In this document: positions 9,580 to 19,868 of the stretch, one piece after another
How the letters are laid out: each line of letters opens with the position of its first letter
Position numbering within the stretch: the stretch's first letter is position 1
Origin: Brachionus koreanus
Taxonomy: Eukaryota > Rotifera > Eurotatoria > Ploima > Brachionidae
Direction: 5' to 3'
NCBI GenBank assembly: GCA_016987375.1
Contig: PJRA01000493.1
Span: 1,474,755-1,496,327 of the forward strand
DNA: 21,573 bases
The notes under the pieces: generated by a model
What the model saw: only the letters and a program-made list of their open reading frames with translations
Database searches by the model: none
Told to the model about the DNA's origin: nothing
Made by a program: the position numbers and the translations under genes

Positions 9580-10321
9580 ATGTATTATGTGAACCAATGT
9601 CTTTATTGTTCAAATTATCATTCAAGTCTAGTATGATACCAGCATGTTGTAAAAGAGCAAATGCTACTCCAGTCTACAAGAAGAAAGGTAGTAAAACAAA
9701 TCCAGAAAACTACTGCCCAATATCGCTATTATCGGTCCTAATAAAAATAATGGAAAAGCTAATAAGAAATGCATTTATTGGAACACAATTTACAACATGG
9801 ATTTAGGCATGCTAAATTCTGCGTAACTAACTTGCTAGAAACTCTAGATATCATCACTGAGGCATTGAATAGAGGATTCAGTGCTGTGGTAGTATTCTTA
9901 GATTTTGCGAAGATTACGATTCAAATGATTTTAGAAGGCATTTGATCCCGTCTCGCATAAGTTACTTAAGATCAAGTTAAAGAATTATGGATAAACGGGT
10001 AAGCTTTTGGCATGGCCCGAAAATTTTCTACAAGATAGGAAACAGAGAGTAGTAATATGTCAATATGAATCTCATTGGGTTGATGTGGTAAGTGACATTC
10101 CACAAAGTTTAGTTCTTAGTCCGTTCCTATTTCTGATCTTCATAAATGATTTACTAGAGCTAGTAAGTCACTTTTGCAAGCTGTTTGCGGATGTCAGCAA
10201 ATTGATTAGCGTCATTAGAAATATATGTGATCAAATGCTAATTCAAGATGACTTTGACAAGATGGTTGAGTTGTCGAAACGTTGGAGTATGGAATTTAAT
10301 GAATCAAAGTGTAAAGTGTAA
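9580..10321 (+). pseudogene. LINE reverse-transcriptase relic 1 (CR1/L2/Jockey-like)
   Basis: Three frame pieces rebuild the RT order. First, ANATPVYKKKGSK and NPENYCPISLLSVLIKIMEK (9597-9780). Next, TNLLETLDIITEALN...VVVFLDFAK (about 9815-9912), then AFDPVSHKLLK after a 25-nt insertion. Finally, the palm in frame from 10007: FLQDRKQRVV, DIPQSLVLSPFLF, INDLLELV, then FADVSKL and SMEFNESKCKV. The catalytic F-ADD box has become FADV and the SGVPQGSVLGP loop is degraded, so the copy is dead. It lacks both the endonuclease half and everything after KCKV. The inserted 25 nt at 9913-9937 look like a slippage duplication, since GATTTT-GAAG occurs at 9901 and again at 9927. It belongs to the same broad clade as relic 2 at 15089 but to a clearly different subfamily. 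Confidence 0.8.
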
Positions 10322-12995
10322 CCAAGCATTTTTTCACGTTTTTTAATTCAAAAAAATATAATTAAAAAACTATAGTAATTTTATAAAGTTATATCATCTT
10401 TTAAAGAAAATTTTAAAATCTTCATAAATCAAAAAATATATGTTTGTTTGAAAAATCTATTAAAAAGATACGGGTTTAGTAAAAAGAAGCATGATAATTA
10501 TGAAAATTTCTAAATTTTTTAAATTTTTTTAAGGCTAAAAATGATTCTGGGTTTTATTTTTTAGTTTTCAAAGCTTAAAAAGTTTGATTTTTTAGGAGGC
10601 TAAAAATATTCTCAAGATTAATAAAATCGATCTAATTAAAAAAAAATCACGCTCTTAAATTGAAACTTTATTACAAACATTCTGATATTTTCTAATTGAA
10701 TTATTTTTCCAAAAAATTTATCAGTGAGAACTGCATGTAGGGCAAATCAAATTTGTCAAAAATAGATTGCATAAATTTTGATAATCTTTGAAAATATCTG
10801 ATTTTAATAATACATAAAATGCTGTTCATTTGTTAAATTTAATCGATTTTCGATCTGATAATCACTTGCAGGAAAGGAAATTTTTTTTTCTATCTTCCTT
10901 TTGAGTTCCTTAATGCCGCTTGCTTATTTTTCTTAAAAACTAACGATTAAAGAATAATTTTGTAAGATTTTTTAGGTAGAATTTATTTTATATTTAAAAA
11001 AAAATAAATCGAAATGAATCAAATACTGATATGTTTATTAGTAATTAGTCTAGATAAAATGTTAAAAAAAGAAGAAGTCATAACAAACTTTTTTGAAAAA
11101 CTAGAAATGTAAATTATTTAAAATTGCTTTAATTTTTTTGGTTCAACAATAATCAATATGTTCACTTCGCAAGGAAACACCATAATCTCAAAATCAATAT
11201 TTAAATTTGTTTGATTTTAAATTGAAAATATTTTAAATTTCCACTATTTCCATATACTTAGATTAAAAAAATATTTATTTTGTTTATTTCCACTAAGTTA
11301 AAGCTCAAAAAATTTTCAAAAAAAATTAATAAATCAAGTTTTTATAACCAAAATTTTTAAATTTTCATTTAATCTTTAGAAATTATGATAATACAGATAG
11401 TATTCAGAAATTATAATTATTTCTTTCATCTTTCCCTAACCTAGTTTTTATTGATGTCTGTGTAAAAATATTCAAAACCATTCTCATAATCAAAAATTAC
11501 TTGAGTCTATCGGCTGGGCGTCAAAAATAATCAAAATTAATAAATGCTTTTTGATTATAGAGATTATTACTAGACTCTCTTTAAAATAATGTAGTTTCGT
11601 TAAATTATCATCAATTTTAACTCATGCTTTTTTCGTTAAATTTTTCATAAAATGATATTCAATTTAAGACAGCAGCGAGTGTAGTCATAGAAATTTTTTA
11701 TTTTTCAAATTATGAATTTACAGCTTATAAAATGATAATCAACAAATTCAAATTAATTTTTTTTTATTCAAATAATATAGAAAGAAAGTAATTTAGGTTT
11801 TTTTTTTCGTTAAAGAATAAAATTTAAAGGCAAAAAAATTATGAGTTTGCATTACAAAATTTTTTTTGTTATCTTTTATGAAAGTTTTTTTCTATTTAAT
11901 AAAATTTAGCATTGCATTTCTAAAATGAGTAAGCAAAACGCTAAAAATTTGATAAAAAATTTTTACCTTAAAAATTATAAAATTTAATAGTTAAAATCTA
12001 GACAAACAAATTGTGTATGCCAAGACATAATGACAAGCAAAATTGTAACTATTTTATTCCGACTCTATAGATAAATTTGAATTCATAAATAGATTTAGAA
12101 AAATTGTTTTTTAAAAATATTGTTAAATTTAATTTTCTAAGCACTCAATCAAAGACATGCTCGTTCATCAGATCCCATCAACACTAAATTATGTTAGAAC
12201 AAATTATTCTATTAATAAAAGATCTTGGCTTGAGCTGTTTTAGTTGAGCAATAAATTTTTTTAGTTTCAAGTTTTTTTTTTTAAATAAAATTCAACTACG
12301 AATAAATAGAAATAAAAAATGATAATTTCTGTGGCGGTAAGAGACAAGTTAAAGCTCTTAAAAACTAAATATAAATAAATATTTAAACAATTTTAATTAT
12401 TTTTATTTTTAGAGATGAGCATATTTGCATTCCTAAAAAGAAGTCTATTAAAAATAAATTATTTCTCATAACATTAAATTATTTGTTAGTATTCGACACT
12501 CTCCTTGAAATATTGAATCGAAATTTTAGAGACTAAAAATGAAATAGAATACGAGTGTTCTCAAATAACATTTTTTTTTATATATCTAGGCAAAATGATC
12601 GAATTCCTAATTAATTGATATTTGGTTGGAATTCAATTTTTGCAATGACAATTTACTAATAAGTCAAGAAGTTAGAAAAAAAAAATTCGATTCAATAAAT
12701 ATTTATCTATTAAGTACTTGGCTTAAAGATGAGCAAACAACAAATTTTCTTTAAAATATCATCATACAGAATGCTTTTTTTTGCTAAAAAATAAATTCCA
12801 AATATTTTTTCTATCTGCTTTAATGGTTTTAATTATTTTTCAGTCTAAAGCATTAAATTCTAATAATGTTTTCTTACTATAAAAGTCAAATAGAAACATT
12901 CTTTTAATTAATTGTGATTCTAAATTTGTTTCACAAGTTTTTTATTGTCAGTTAAATCAAAATATATATTTAAATAGATTTAGAAAAGATCTAAG
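10322..12995. other. A/T desert upstream of the condensation-fold gene
   Basis: About 2.7 kb of long A and T runs with no open frame of note on either strand and no recognisable repeat boundary. A 10-nt string AGTCTATCGG near 11505 also occurs near 421, too short to call a repeat. The last 60 bp before 12996 contain a TATATATTTAAATAG stretch that could be a core promoter or a 3' splice/trans-splice acceptor. Confidence 0.5.
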
Positions 12996-14405
12996 ATGGC
13001 CAAAGTTTTATTTGAATTAAATGAATTCGAAAAATATTGTTATAATTTTGCCACACATGGAGATTTAATTGTAATGATTTCAGCAATTATAGAAAACACA
13101 AGTCAAAACGGTGATTTTAATGTGGATCTATTGAGAAATGCGTCCAAATTCCTACAAGAGCGTCATCCGTGTTTAAGATCCTATGTCGAGCGGGAAAATG
13201 ATAGAGTCTTTATCAAGCTTCATGAGAAAAATTATCAAGACATGCTACAAATAAAGTGGCACGACCTAACTAATCAGAAGATTACTCGAGAAGAAATTAC
13301 GTCTCTAGCCGAAAAAGAAAACTGTGAGATATTCAATTATTCAAAAGACAGCCTTTTATGGCGACTTCAAGTTATTTTGTTCAAAGAAAACTCTCAAATA
13401 AAATACATGCTAAATTTTACCATGGCTTTTTTTACAACAGATGGATTTAACATGTCTACATTGGCAATTGAGTTGGTTAATATTCTGAATAGTTTATTGA
13501 CTAATCAAAAATGTATTGAAATGAGTCAGCATTTGGAGCAAATCGATGGCTTGTACGAATATTGCGAAAAGAATAATTTAGTCAAAGAGAATAATTTCAA
13601 AGAGATCGAATCGCGATCTAATCATCCTCATTTAAAATTTTTGCTTCCAGAAAAATTACGCAATCCAGATGAGAGCGGTTTTAAGCTTAATTTTTTAAAA
13701 TATGACAAAGAAGTTTCAGGCAAAATGATTAAAATTTGCAAAGAAAATAAAGTTCGTCTTACGAGTTTTTTTTACACTGTTGGTTTGTACGCATTAAAAG
13801 AATTGTATGATCAAAATGAAATAGAATTTCCCAAAGATATTTTAATTGATATAGCTGCAAGTCTTAGAGTTAGATACAATCCAGTTTTAAACTTTTCAGA
13901 TGTTAGAACTCACGTGGCCATAATCGATTTTGCCATTGGCAATGAAAATTTCGGAAAATACACCAATTTTTGGCAAGATGCTCAAGTCTTGAATAAAATG
14001 ATACAAGAAAAGACAGACATAAATGAGGGTATATTGTTTTCGACGACTCACGATATTCAAGGTCTAAAAAATTTCAATAAAATATTTTACAGTGAAAAAA
14101 GTGCCCATGAAATTTTATCAGAAGCTTCAAACGAAACGCTATGTGATTTTGCATATAGCAATTTAGGCTCTTATGTTAATGATAAAGTTAATGTTGTATC
14201 AGGACCGTTGGCTATTCAAGAAATTTATTGCAGTGATTCTTTGCAATCCAATCCTCCGATGTCAATTGGCATAATACATCATATCATATTTTGGAAAGGT
14301 GAAATGATGCTTCAGTTTGGAGCTAATAAAAAGAAGATTAGCTCGGTTAATATGAACAAATATATTGAAAATTATAAAAATCAAATTAAAAAAATTTTAA
14401 ACTAG
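12996..14405 (+). CDS. Condensation-domain / acyltransferase-fold protein, intronless
   Basis: A single open frame of 469 codons, ATG 12996 to TAG 14403-14405. It has the layout of the CoA-dependent acyltransferase superfamily (NRPS condensation domains, alcohol O-acetyltransferases, Pap-type enzymes). In order: an N-terminal block with ERHPCLRSYVE (residues 55-65); SLLWRLQVILF (119-129); the active-site position AFFTTDG (144-150); the second subdomain with KVRLTSFFYTVGLYALKEL (252-270); DIAASLRVRYNP (285-296); and FAYSNLGSY (385-393). Such enzymes join an acyl group to an amine or alcohol using the second His of HHxxxDG. Here the two His positions read Ala144-Phe145 while Asp149-Gly150 remain, so the usual general base is missing. 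It may be a pseudo-enzyme, a binding protein or a divergent enzyme. It has no signal peptide or membrane segment. AATAAA lies at 14450-14455. Absence of introns beside intron-containing neighbours fits retrocopy or horizontal origin; composition is host-like. Confidence 0.75.
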   Translation: MAKVLFELNEFEKYCYNFATHGDLIVMISAIIENTSQNGDFNVDLLRNASKFLQERHPCLRSYVERENDRVFIKLHEKNYQDMLQIKWHDLTNQKITREEITSLAEKENCEIFNYSKDSLLWRLQVILFKENSQIKYMLNFTMAFFTTDGFNMSTLAIELVNILNSLLTNQKCIEMSQHLEQIDGLYEYCEKNNLVKENNFKEIESRSNHPHLKFLLPEKLRNPDESGFKLNFLKYDKEVSGKMIKICKENKVRLTSFFYTVGLYALKELYDQNEIEFPKDILIDIAASLRVRYNPVLNFSDVRTHVAIIDFAIGNENFGKYTNFWQDAQVLNKMIQEKTDINEGILFSTTHDIQGLKNFNKIFYSEKSAHEILSEASNETLCDFAYSNLGSYVNDKVNVVSGPLAIQEIYCSDSLQSNPPMSIGIIHHIIFWKGEMMLQFGANKKKISSVNMNKYIENYKNQIKKILN

Positions 14406-14656
14406 AATTATGCTTTTTTTATCTAATATTTTTATTCAAGCAAATATTTAATAAATTTTATCTAATCAAGCAATTTTTTTTATAAACTGATAAATTCTAG
14501 AAAAAAAGGGCCACAAATAGATCAGGCAATCTTTTATTATTTTAGAAAATAATTTAATACAACAAACTTTGTGATTCTTTGATCTAAAATCACGACTTTC
14601 AATGTGCACCGTAGCGTCGCTTTTTGAAAAATTCAGATATAATTCAAACAAGGAAA

Positions 14657-14967
14657 ATTGAAGTTTATGATCAAATTAAAATGATCATGCTCAAGAGTCA
14701 TCATTTAAAAAAGATTTTAATATTTTTGAGTAAAAAATTTATTGCAGAAGCATGTTTCAAATTAAACATTCAATGCTCAACTTGATTTTTTATGTCTACA
14801 AGTTTCTGCAAAATATTTCTGAATGCAGAATTATGAAAACATTTTTCTGCATTTAATTTTTCATTTAAAAACCTTCTTAGAAATTTGTAAAAAAATTTTA
14901 TTTGAGCATGATCATAAAATTTTGATTTTAAATTAAATTTTAAATTTTAAATTTTTTAACTTCAATA
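14657..14967. repeat. Inverted-repeat (foldback/MITE-like) element
   Basis: A 14-bp perfect inverted repeat ATGATCATGCTCAA (14681-14694) pairs with 14902-14915. It extends imperfectly outward to 14670 and 14926. An outer pair, ATTGAAGTTTA (14657-14667) and TTAACTTCAAT (14957-14967), brackets it. The interior carries several TTCTGCA/TGCAGAA copies that can form a central hairpin (about 14803-14829). The arrangement suggests a non-autonomous foldback DNA element of about 311 bp. I see no clear target-site duplication, so the true ends are uncertain. It contains no ORF. Confidence 0.5.
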
Positions 14968-14994
14968 TGCCTCAAACAAGACAACTTACCCATA

Positions 14995-16476
14995 TGTTTT
15001 ATCGCTAGTTTGTAGGCTTTCTTGTAGGGTGGGGAGAATCGATTGACAAGAAGCTGGTTTGTTTTAGTTTGTTTATTAATCTAAAAATATGGCTCAAAGA
15101 CTTTTTGAGAATGAGAACTCAACGGGTTGTACTTGGTGATGAAGTTTCTAGATGGTCAGAGGTACTGAGTGGAGTTCCGCAAGGGTCTGTTCTTGGACCT
15201 CTGCTATTTGTTCTGTACATAAATGACCTCCCCGACTGCGTTTCAAATAGAATGGAATTGTACGCAGATGACTCAAAATTACTCGGTTTAGTTAATAATG
15301 TTTATGAGAGAGCGATGTTACAGAAAGATCTGGATGCAGTATGTCAATGGATAGAGGTTTGGCGTATGGGATTGTGTGCTAACAAATGTAAAGTAATGCA
15401 TTTCGGCAGACTAAATGAAAGGCAAAAGTATACACAAAAAAGCAACAGAAATATTACATTAGCGACCACAGAGTGTGAAAGGGATCTTGGAGTGATGGTT
15501 TCATCAGATTTAAAATGGACTAGCCAAGTGAAAAGTGCTTGTGCGAAAGCGAGTAGGGTACTTGGAATGATGAAGCGAACGTTTACAAGTAGAGAGGAAA
15601 GACTGTGGGTTAGATTGTATGGTGAGACCCCACCTAGATTACGCAGTGCAGGTTTGGAATCCAAGTATGAAAAGGGATGTGAATGCGTTGGAAAAGGTGC
15701 AAGAGAGGGCAACAAAAATACCTTATCTATAGTATCTCTAAGAAACATGTCGTATGAAATGAGATTAACGAAATTAGGTCTGACAAAGCCAAGTGAAAGA
15801 AGAGTGAGAGAAGAATGTACAAATTAGTCAATGGAATAGAAAAGATAAGCTTGGTCAAGAATCTAGTTAATAAATAAGAAAACAAGGGACCAGCCGGGGC
15901 GTTAAGAGGAAATAGCATCAGAGTCCAGAGAGAAAGTTTCCCAGCTCAAATTAGAAATGATTTTGCGGCTGCAGTAAATGCCAGACACGTATTTTTTTCA
16001 AACAGAGTAGTTCCGCATTGGAATAAGTTGCCAAAAATGTAGTGAAATCCAAGTCAACCGCTAACTTTAAAATGGCCTTAGATAAGTTCAATGGAATCGG
16101 CTGCTACAGTTCTACACGGCCAATTGGTGGTGATGAGCTTAGACAATCTACATGTTAGGTGTCGAAGCAAGAACTACTTCTACTACTACTACTACTAAAA
16201 ATGATAATGAAAACGGCCGTTCTAAAGCCAGTTTAGAGTTTGTAAGAAAGACAGAAATTGGATAATGTAAATAGTTTGTGAATAGAGTTTCTATCGTTAG
16301 TTGATTTTATTTATATTAAGATTGTAAGCTTAGGAAATTAGTTGTTATACATAGTTAGTGTCGTGTGTTTTATAGAAGTCATGTAAGTAGTGTACATATG
16401 AAAATAGGGTAAATAAGATTTTTGTTTAATGTTTCGCGAGCATAACAAAATCTGCTCTTATGGTTGCTACACCACA
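14995..16476 (-). mobile_element. Solo LTR (Ty3/gypsy-type), split by a LINE
   Basis: Read on the minus strand, the element begins TGTGGTGTAGCAACC at 16476 and ends GCGATAAAACA at 14995, so it has TG...CA termini. The five bases CCATA lie immediately outside on both sides (14990-14994 and 16477-16481), a perfect 5-bp target-site duplication. Removing the LINE and one copy of its duplication leaves about 368 bp. Its start, the block AGAACGGCCGTTTTC (reverse complement of 16209-16223), and the sequence either side of the LINE junction all match the 3' LTR at 8439-8689. It has no internal region, so it is a solo LTR from LTR-LTR recombination. Confidence 0.75.
15089..16194 (+). mobile_element. 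5'-truncated LINE 2 (CR1/L2/Jockey-like), in the solo LTR
   Basis: The insert starts inside the RT palm (WLKDFLRMRTQRV). It keeps SGVPQGSVLGPLLF, an intact catalytic box in ELYADDSKL, and the thumb-like RDLGVMVSSDLKW. The frame shifts near 15615 (MVRPHLDYAVQVWNPS, NALEKVQERATK), near 15725 (NMSYEMRLTKLGL, RRVREE) and near 15815 (MYKLVNGIEK), then continues in pieces (FSNRVVPHWNKLP) to about 16160. It ends in a (CTA)n microsatellite tail at 16180-16197, typical of some LINE 3' ends. CTAAAAAT flanks it at 15081-15088 and 16195-16202 as a target-site duplication. Endonuclease and N-terminal RT are missing, so it was truncated on arrival. The RT active site is better preserved than in relic 1, so it is probably younger. 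Confidence 0.85.
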
Positions 16477-16481
16477 CCATA

Positions 16482-18157
16482 GTAAGCGTTTATTTTTTTA
16501 ATCTAAGCTAATGATGCCGGTTTGTTTTCAATTAAAAACATAAATAAAAATTTAAAAAATGTTTAGAATTAAACTTGAATTTTGGTTATTATTTTCAGAG
16601 CTTTTTACCTTTTTTAATTTTCCAAGATATAGTATTTTAAATAGTTAGACAATAAAACCTAAATCTTTACTTTTACACATTTACTTAACTCTATTCTTAA
16701 ACATATCCAAAGTGGCTCAGTCGGAATGAAGATTACTAAGACATTTAAGATGCTACTAAAACTTATAAGGCAAAATGAAAATAATTTTACATTTTTAAAT
16801 TTCCATATTTAAATTTCAATATTCCATAAAATTAAAAAATTTCTTAAATATTGCACAAAAAATCTAAAAATATGAAAATGTATAAATGTAAAATTATTTT
16901 CATTTTGCCAACTTATAATAGTGATCACCACATAAATTTAATTTTATTTTAGGGAAAAAGTTAATCAAAACGTAAAAATATTTTTAAGTTTAGTGAATAA
17001 AACATAAAGTAATTTTTTAATTTTTTTACAAAAAGATTTTTTGAAACAAAAAATAAAAAAAATTGAGTCTGAAAATTTTATAAAAAAAGTTAACAAAAGA
17101 CAAATTTATTCTAGGCTATACCAATGATAAGCTTTCCTTTTTCTAGATTGCTGCAAACCTTTTTATTTTAATTCATTGAAAATCTATTGAGTCTAAATTT
17201 CAATCGTTAAAATTAATTTTTAATTAAATCAAAAAATTAAAAATATCTTTCTTTATTCATTTTATTAAAAACTAGCTTAATTTTTGGATGGCGAATGTAA
17301 TAGCAAGCTTGATCGATCATCCACAACACTTGGCTATGTTTTGCAACACATAAAAATTTGTCTCCGCATCAAATTTTGGTTAATTCAGGGTAAATAGTTA
17401 AATTATATTTTATTTAATTGTAGATTTAGTATTATTTAATCTTAATACGCTGAAAGTGACTCATGATCAAATCAAGTTAATTTACTATTTTACTATTAAG
17501 TTCAAATTAAAAAACTTAAATTAAATGATATATTTAATGTATAGAAGTGAATATAGCATAAGATAATAGAAAAATAAGTGCAAAATTTTTCTGTTATTAA
17601 TTACCAATATAAATTTATTTTCTACATTTAATCTTTTTTCTAAAATTCGTTAATTTTTTGAAAAAAATTTAGTTGGCACGAGATAACTATTCCTTTTATG
17701 CTTAATTTTTTATTCAAGATTTTCACACATTTGATTTTAAAATAGTAAAAAAGATAAAAATTTATGTAATCAGGTAAAATGAGTAATGATACAAGTATAC
17801 TTTTGAATAGTTTATTTAAAAATTGCTGACCTCAGGACTTAGAGCACAGGCTTATAATTAAGTGAAGATGTGAGTTTATAGACATATGACTTCTGTGATG
17901 GATGAAAAGTATACTCTTTCCCAATTATCAGTTGAGAAACTCATGATTAAGTGATATGTAGAGTTATTAGATTGATTATCTTACAATAGACACTTTTTTC
18001 TCATAGATTTTATTTTTAAAGAGTTTTATTTTCAAAATTATTAAATGCTAAAATTAATTAAAATATAAAAAAGGATCAGGAATTTTAAGTTTAGATTGAC
18101 ACATTTTGACTAGAATGGATAAAAAATTTATAAAAACTACATTTTATGAAAAAAAAT
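16482..18157. other. Intergenic A/T-rich region
   Basis: Apart from the MITE at 16769-16910 this stretch is A/T runs. A less A/T-rich patch at about 17285-17390 is open in short frames on both strands, but no protein family is recognised. No gene is supported between the solo LTR and the 3' end of the synaptojanin gene. Confidence 0.5.
16769..16910. mobile_element. 142-bp MITE with 26-bp perfect TIRs
   Basis: Left terminus 16769-16794 begins GGCAAAATGAAAATAA. Its exact 26-nt reverse complement occupies 16884-16909. The 8-bp sequence ACTTATAA lies immediately left (16761-16768) and right (16911-16918), consistent with a target-site duplication. One extra A at 16910 probably belongs to the right end, the matching T on the left being lost. 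An 8-bp duplication is the hallmark of the hAT superfamily, although the terminal bases are not the common CAG-type. No coding capacity. Perfect arms suggest recent insertion. Confidence 0.8.
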
Positions 18158-19868
18158 TTAACTAAAATGATTCATTCGTGGCGGCGGTAATGGGGTTTCT
18201 TCATTTACATATGAACTTCCGAAAGGATCAAAAGAATTTGTTTGAAATGTATTTGTGTCTTCAGTTTTCTGGTTCAATGAAGAGTTTTCTCTTTTGGAAA
18301 AAAATTCATCGAATTCGTCGTTTGAAGAAATCTGGGGTGCTTGGATATTTTTAGGTATTCTTAGAGGTAATTTTGGTGGTGGAGGCAGTGGAGGTGGCTC
18401 ATTAGTTGCTTCATTCAAGTTAGATGCATTCACAGCGTTTAAAACTCCTGATAATTCATTAATGTATGACTTACTCACGTCTGGCTTGGGAGGAAGTGGA
18501 GGTGGAGGCCTCGAAGAAGGCAATGGTGGTAGAGGAGGAGGAATTGCTGATTTATGAATCGATTGACTGGTTGCTAAAGGAGCTTGTGATTGTAGCTTTT
18601 GAACGTTTTGAAATTTTACTTGCTCAATTGAATCTTCGAAGAGAGAAAAAATGGGTTTCTGAGGCAATGGTGGCAAAGGAGGAGGTCGTGTTGGTGGGCT
18701 GATTTTTGTTTCATTAGTTGTTAACGAACCAAAATCCTCTTCAAATCCCTTGTCTACCGAAATTTCAATTAAAGGCTGTTCGAAAAAATCAGGCTTAGGT
18801 GGAAGTGGTGGTGGAGGTCTTTCCGGAATTATTTTGTTCGGAACACTCGACTCAATAGACAAATCTAATAAATTAACTTCTGAGTGTATTGACTTGTGAT
18901 TAGTGTGTGGATTATTTAAGTCTTCTAAACAAGAATTAGTAAAAGCTTTAACTATTCCTGTTGGATTAAAATGAGCATGTTTAGAATTTGCTTCCATAGA
19001 TATTAGATTATATTCTGAAGAGTTTAAGTGTTGCATTCGATTCATAATGGATACATTAGAGTGAAGTTGAGAAGGTACATTGATATAAGGCTGCATGTTA
19101 TTAGTGTTTTCGTTTGTACTCTCGTCGTTTGTAAAGATGCTAAAAAATATATGCATTAAAATTTTATAGTGAATATTCAAATATCTTACTCAATGACATT
19201 TGTGTCTTGTTTAACAATTGATTGTTTACGAATGTTATTTTTATAGAAATCTAAAGAAATTAAACAATCTATTAACTCTTCTTCGATCAATTTTAGATAT
19301 TTTTTTTCATTTTCGATTTTTATCTGCAGACTTAGGTCATATGCTTTCAATTGATAATTGTTGTATTGGGCAATTGCATCGTATGCATATTTTGCGTCCG
19401 AATAGCAAATGTATAAATTGTGTTCAAATTCCCTTTAATTTGAGAAAAAATTATTAGCACTAACGGAGCGAGTTTTAGTACCTGAACATCATATAGGTTG
19501 GAATTTGCATAAACATTGGTAAAATTTCTTTTTTAATTATTTCATCCATTTGATTTGTATGAGTGCTTACAGTTAAGACAATTTGAAATGATCCATGTAC
19601 AGATAGAAAAATGTTATTCAATTCTTCGACCAGGCGTTTAGGAATAACTTTATCAACTTCAACTTCAAGGAAGCATGATACTGGTCTAAAAAAAAAAAAA
19701 TAAAAATTACAAATAAAACTTATAAAATAATTTTATGATTAATTAAAATATAAGAATAGTGTTACCTATGATCGGAAAACCGGATATCTGTTCGACCATA
19801 GTAAAGACACTCACCAAATGAATTTTCATCTTCTTTATTAAAAATCTTTCGTTTCCACAAAACTCGAT
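18158..19868 (-). CDS. Synaptojanin, 3' half (5-phosphatase end, RRM-like, PRD)
   Basis: Minus-strand exons 19868-19766, 19685-19482, 19432-19190 and 19139-18158 join in frame through GT-AG introns of 80, 49 and 50 bp, coding 510 residues to TAA. The first exon has DRVLWKRK, then YYGRTDIRFSDH, completed across the splice as SDHRPVS. These are C-terminal motifs of the inositol 5-phosphatase domain. Residues of about 60-140 form an RRM-like fold (VLTVSTHTNQMDEIIKKEIL, then FREFEHNLYICYSDAKYA), the position of the RRM-like domain specific to synaptojanins. The last 220 residues are proline-rich with SH3 ligands (RPPPPLPPKPD twice, PPTRPPPLPPLPQKP) and one DPF motif for endocytic adaptors. Synaptojanin dephosphorylates PI(4,5)P2 and uncoats endocytic vesicles. 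Upstream exons (Sac1 domain, phosphatase core) are not in the window; the first exon needs one base from a preceding exon, probably beyond 21573. Confidence 0.85.

Noticed and set aside
11500..11520. Dispersed repeat sharing AGTCTATCGG with position 421
   Set aside because: Only ten bases match and the flanks diverge at once.
15344..15918. Minus-strand ORFs of 134 and 63 codons
   Set aside because: Antisense shadows of the LINE RT frame, which contains the YADD box.
18255..18702. Plus-strand Gly-rich and Glu-rich ORFs
   Set aside because: They are the antisense of the proline codons in the synaptojanin tail.
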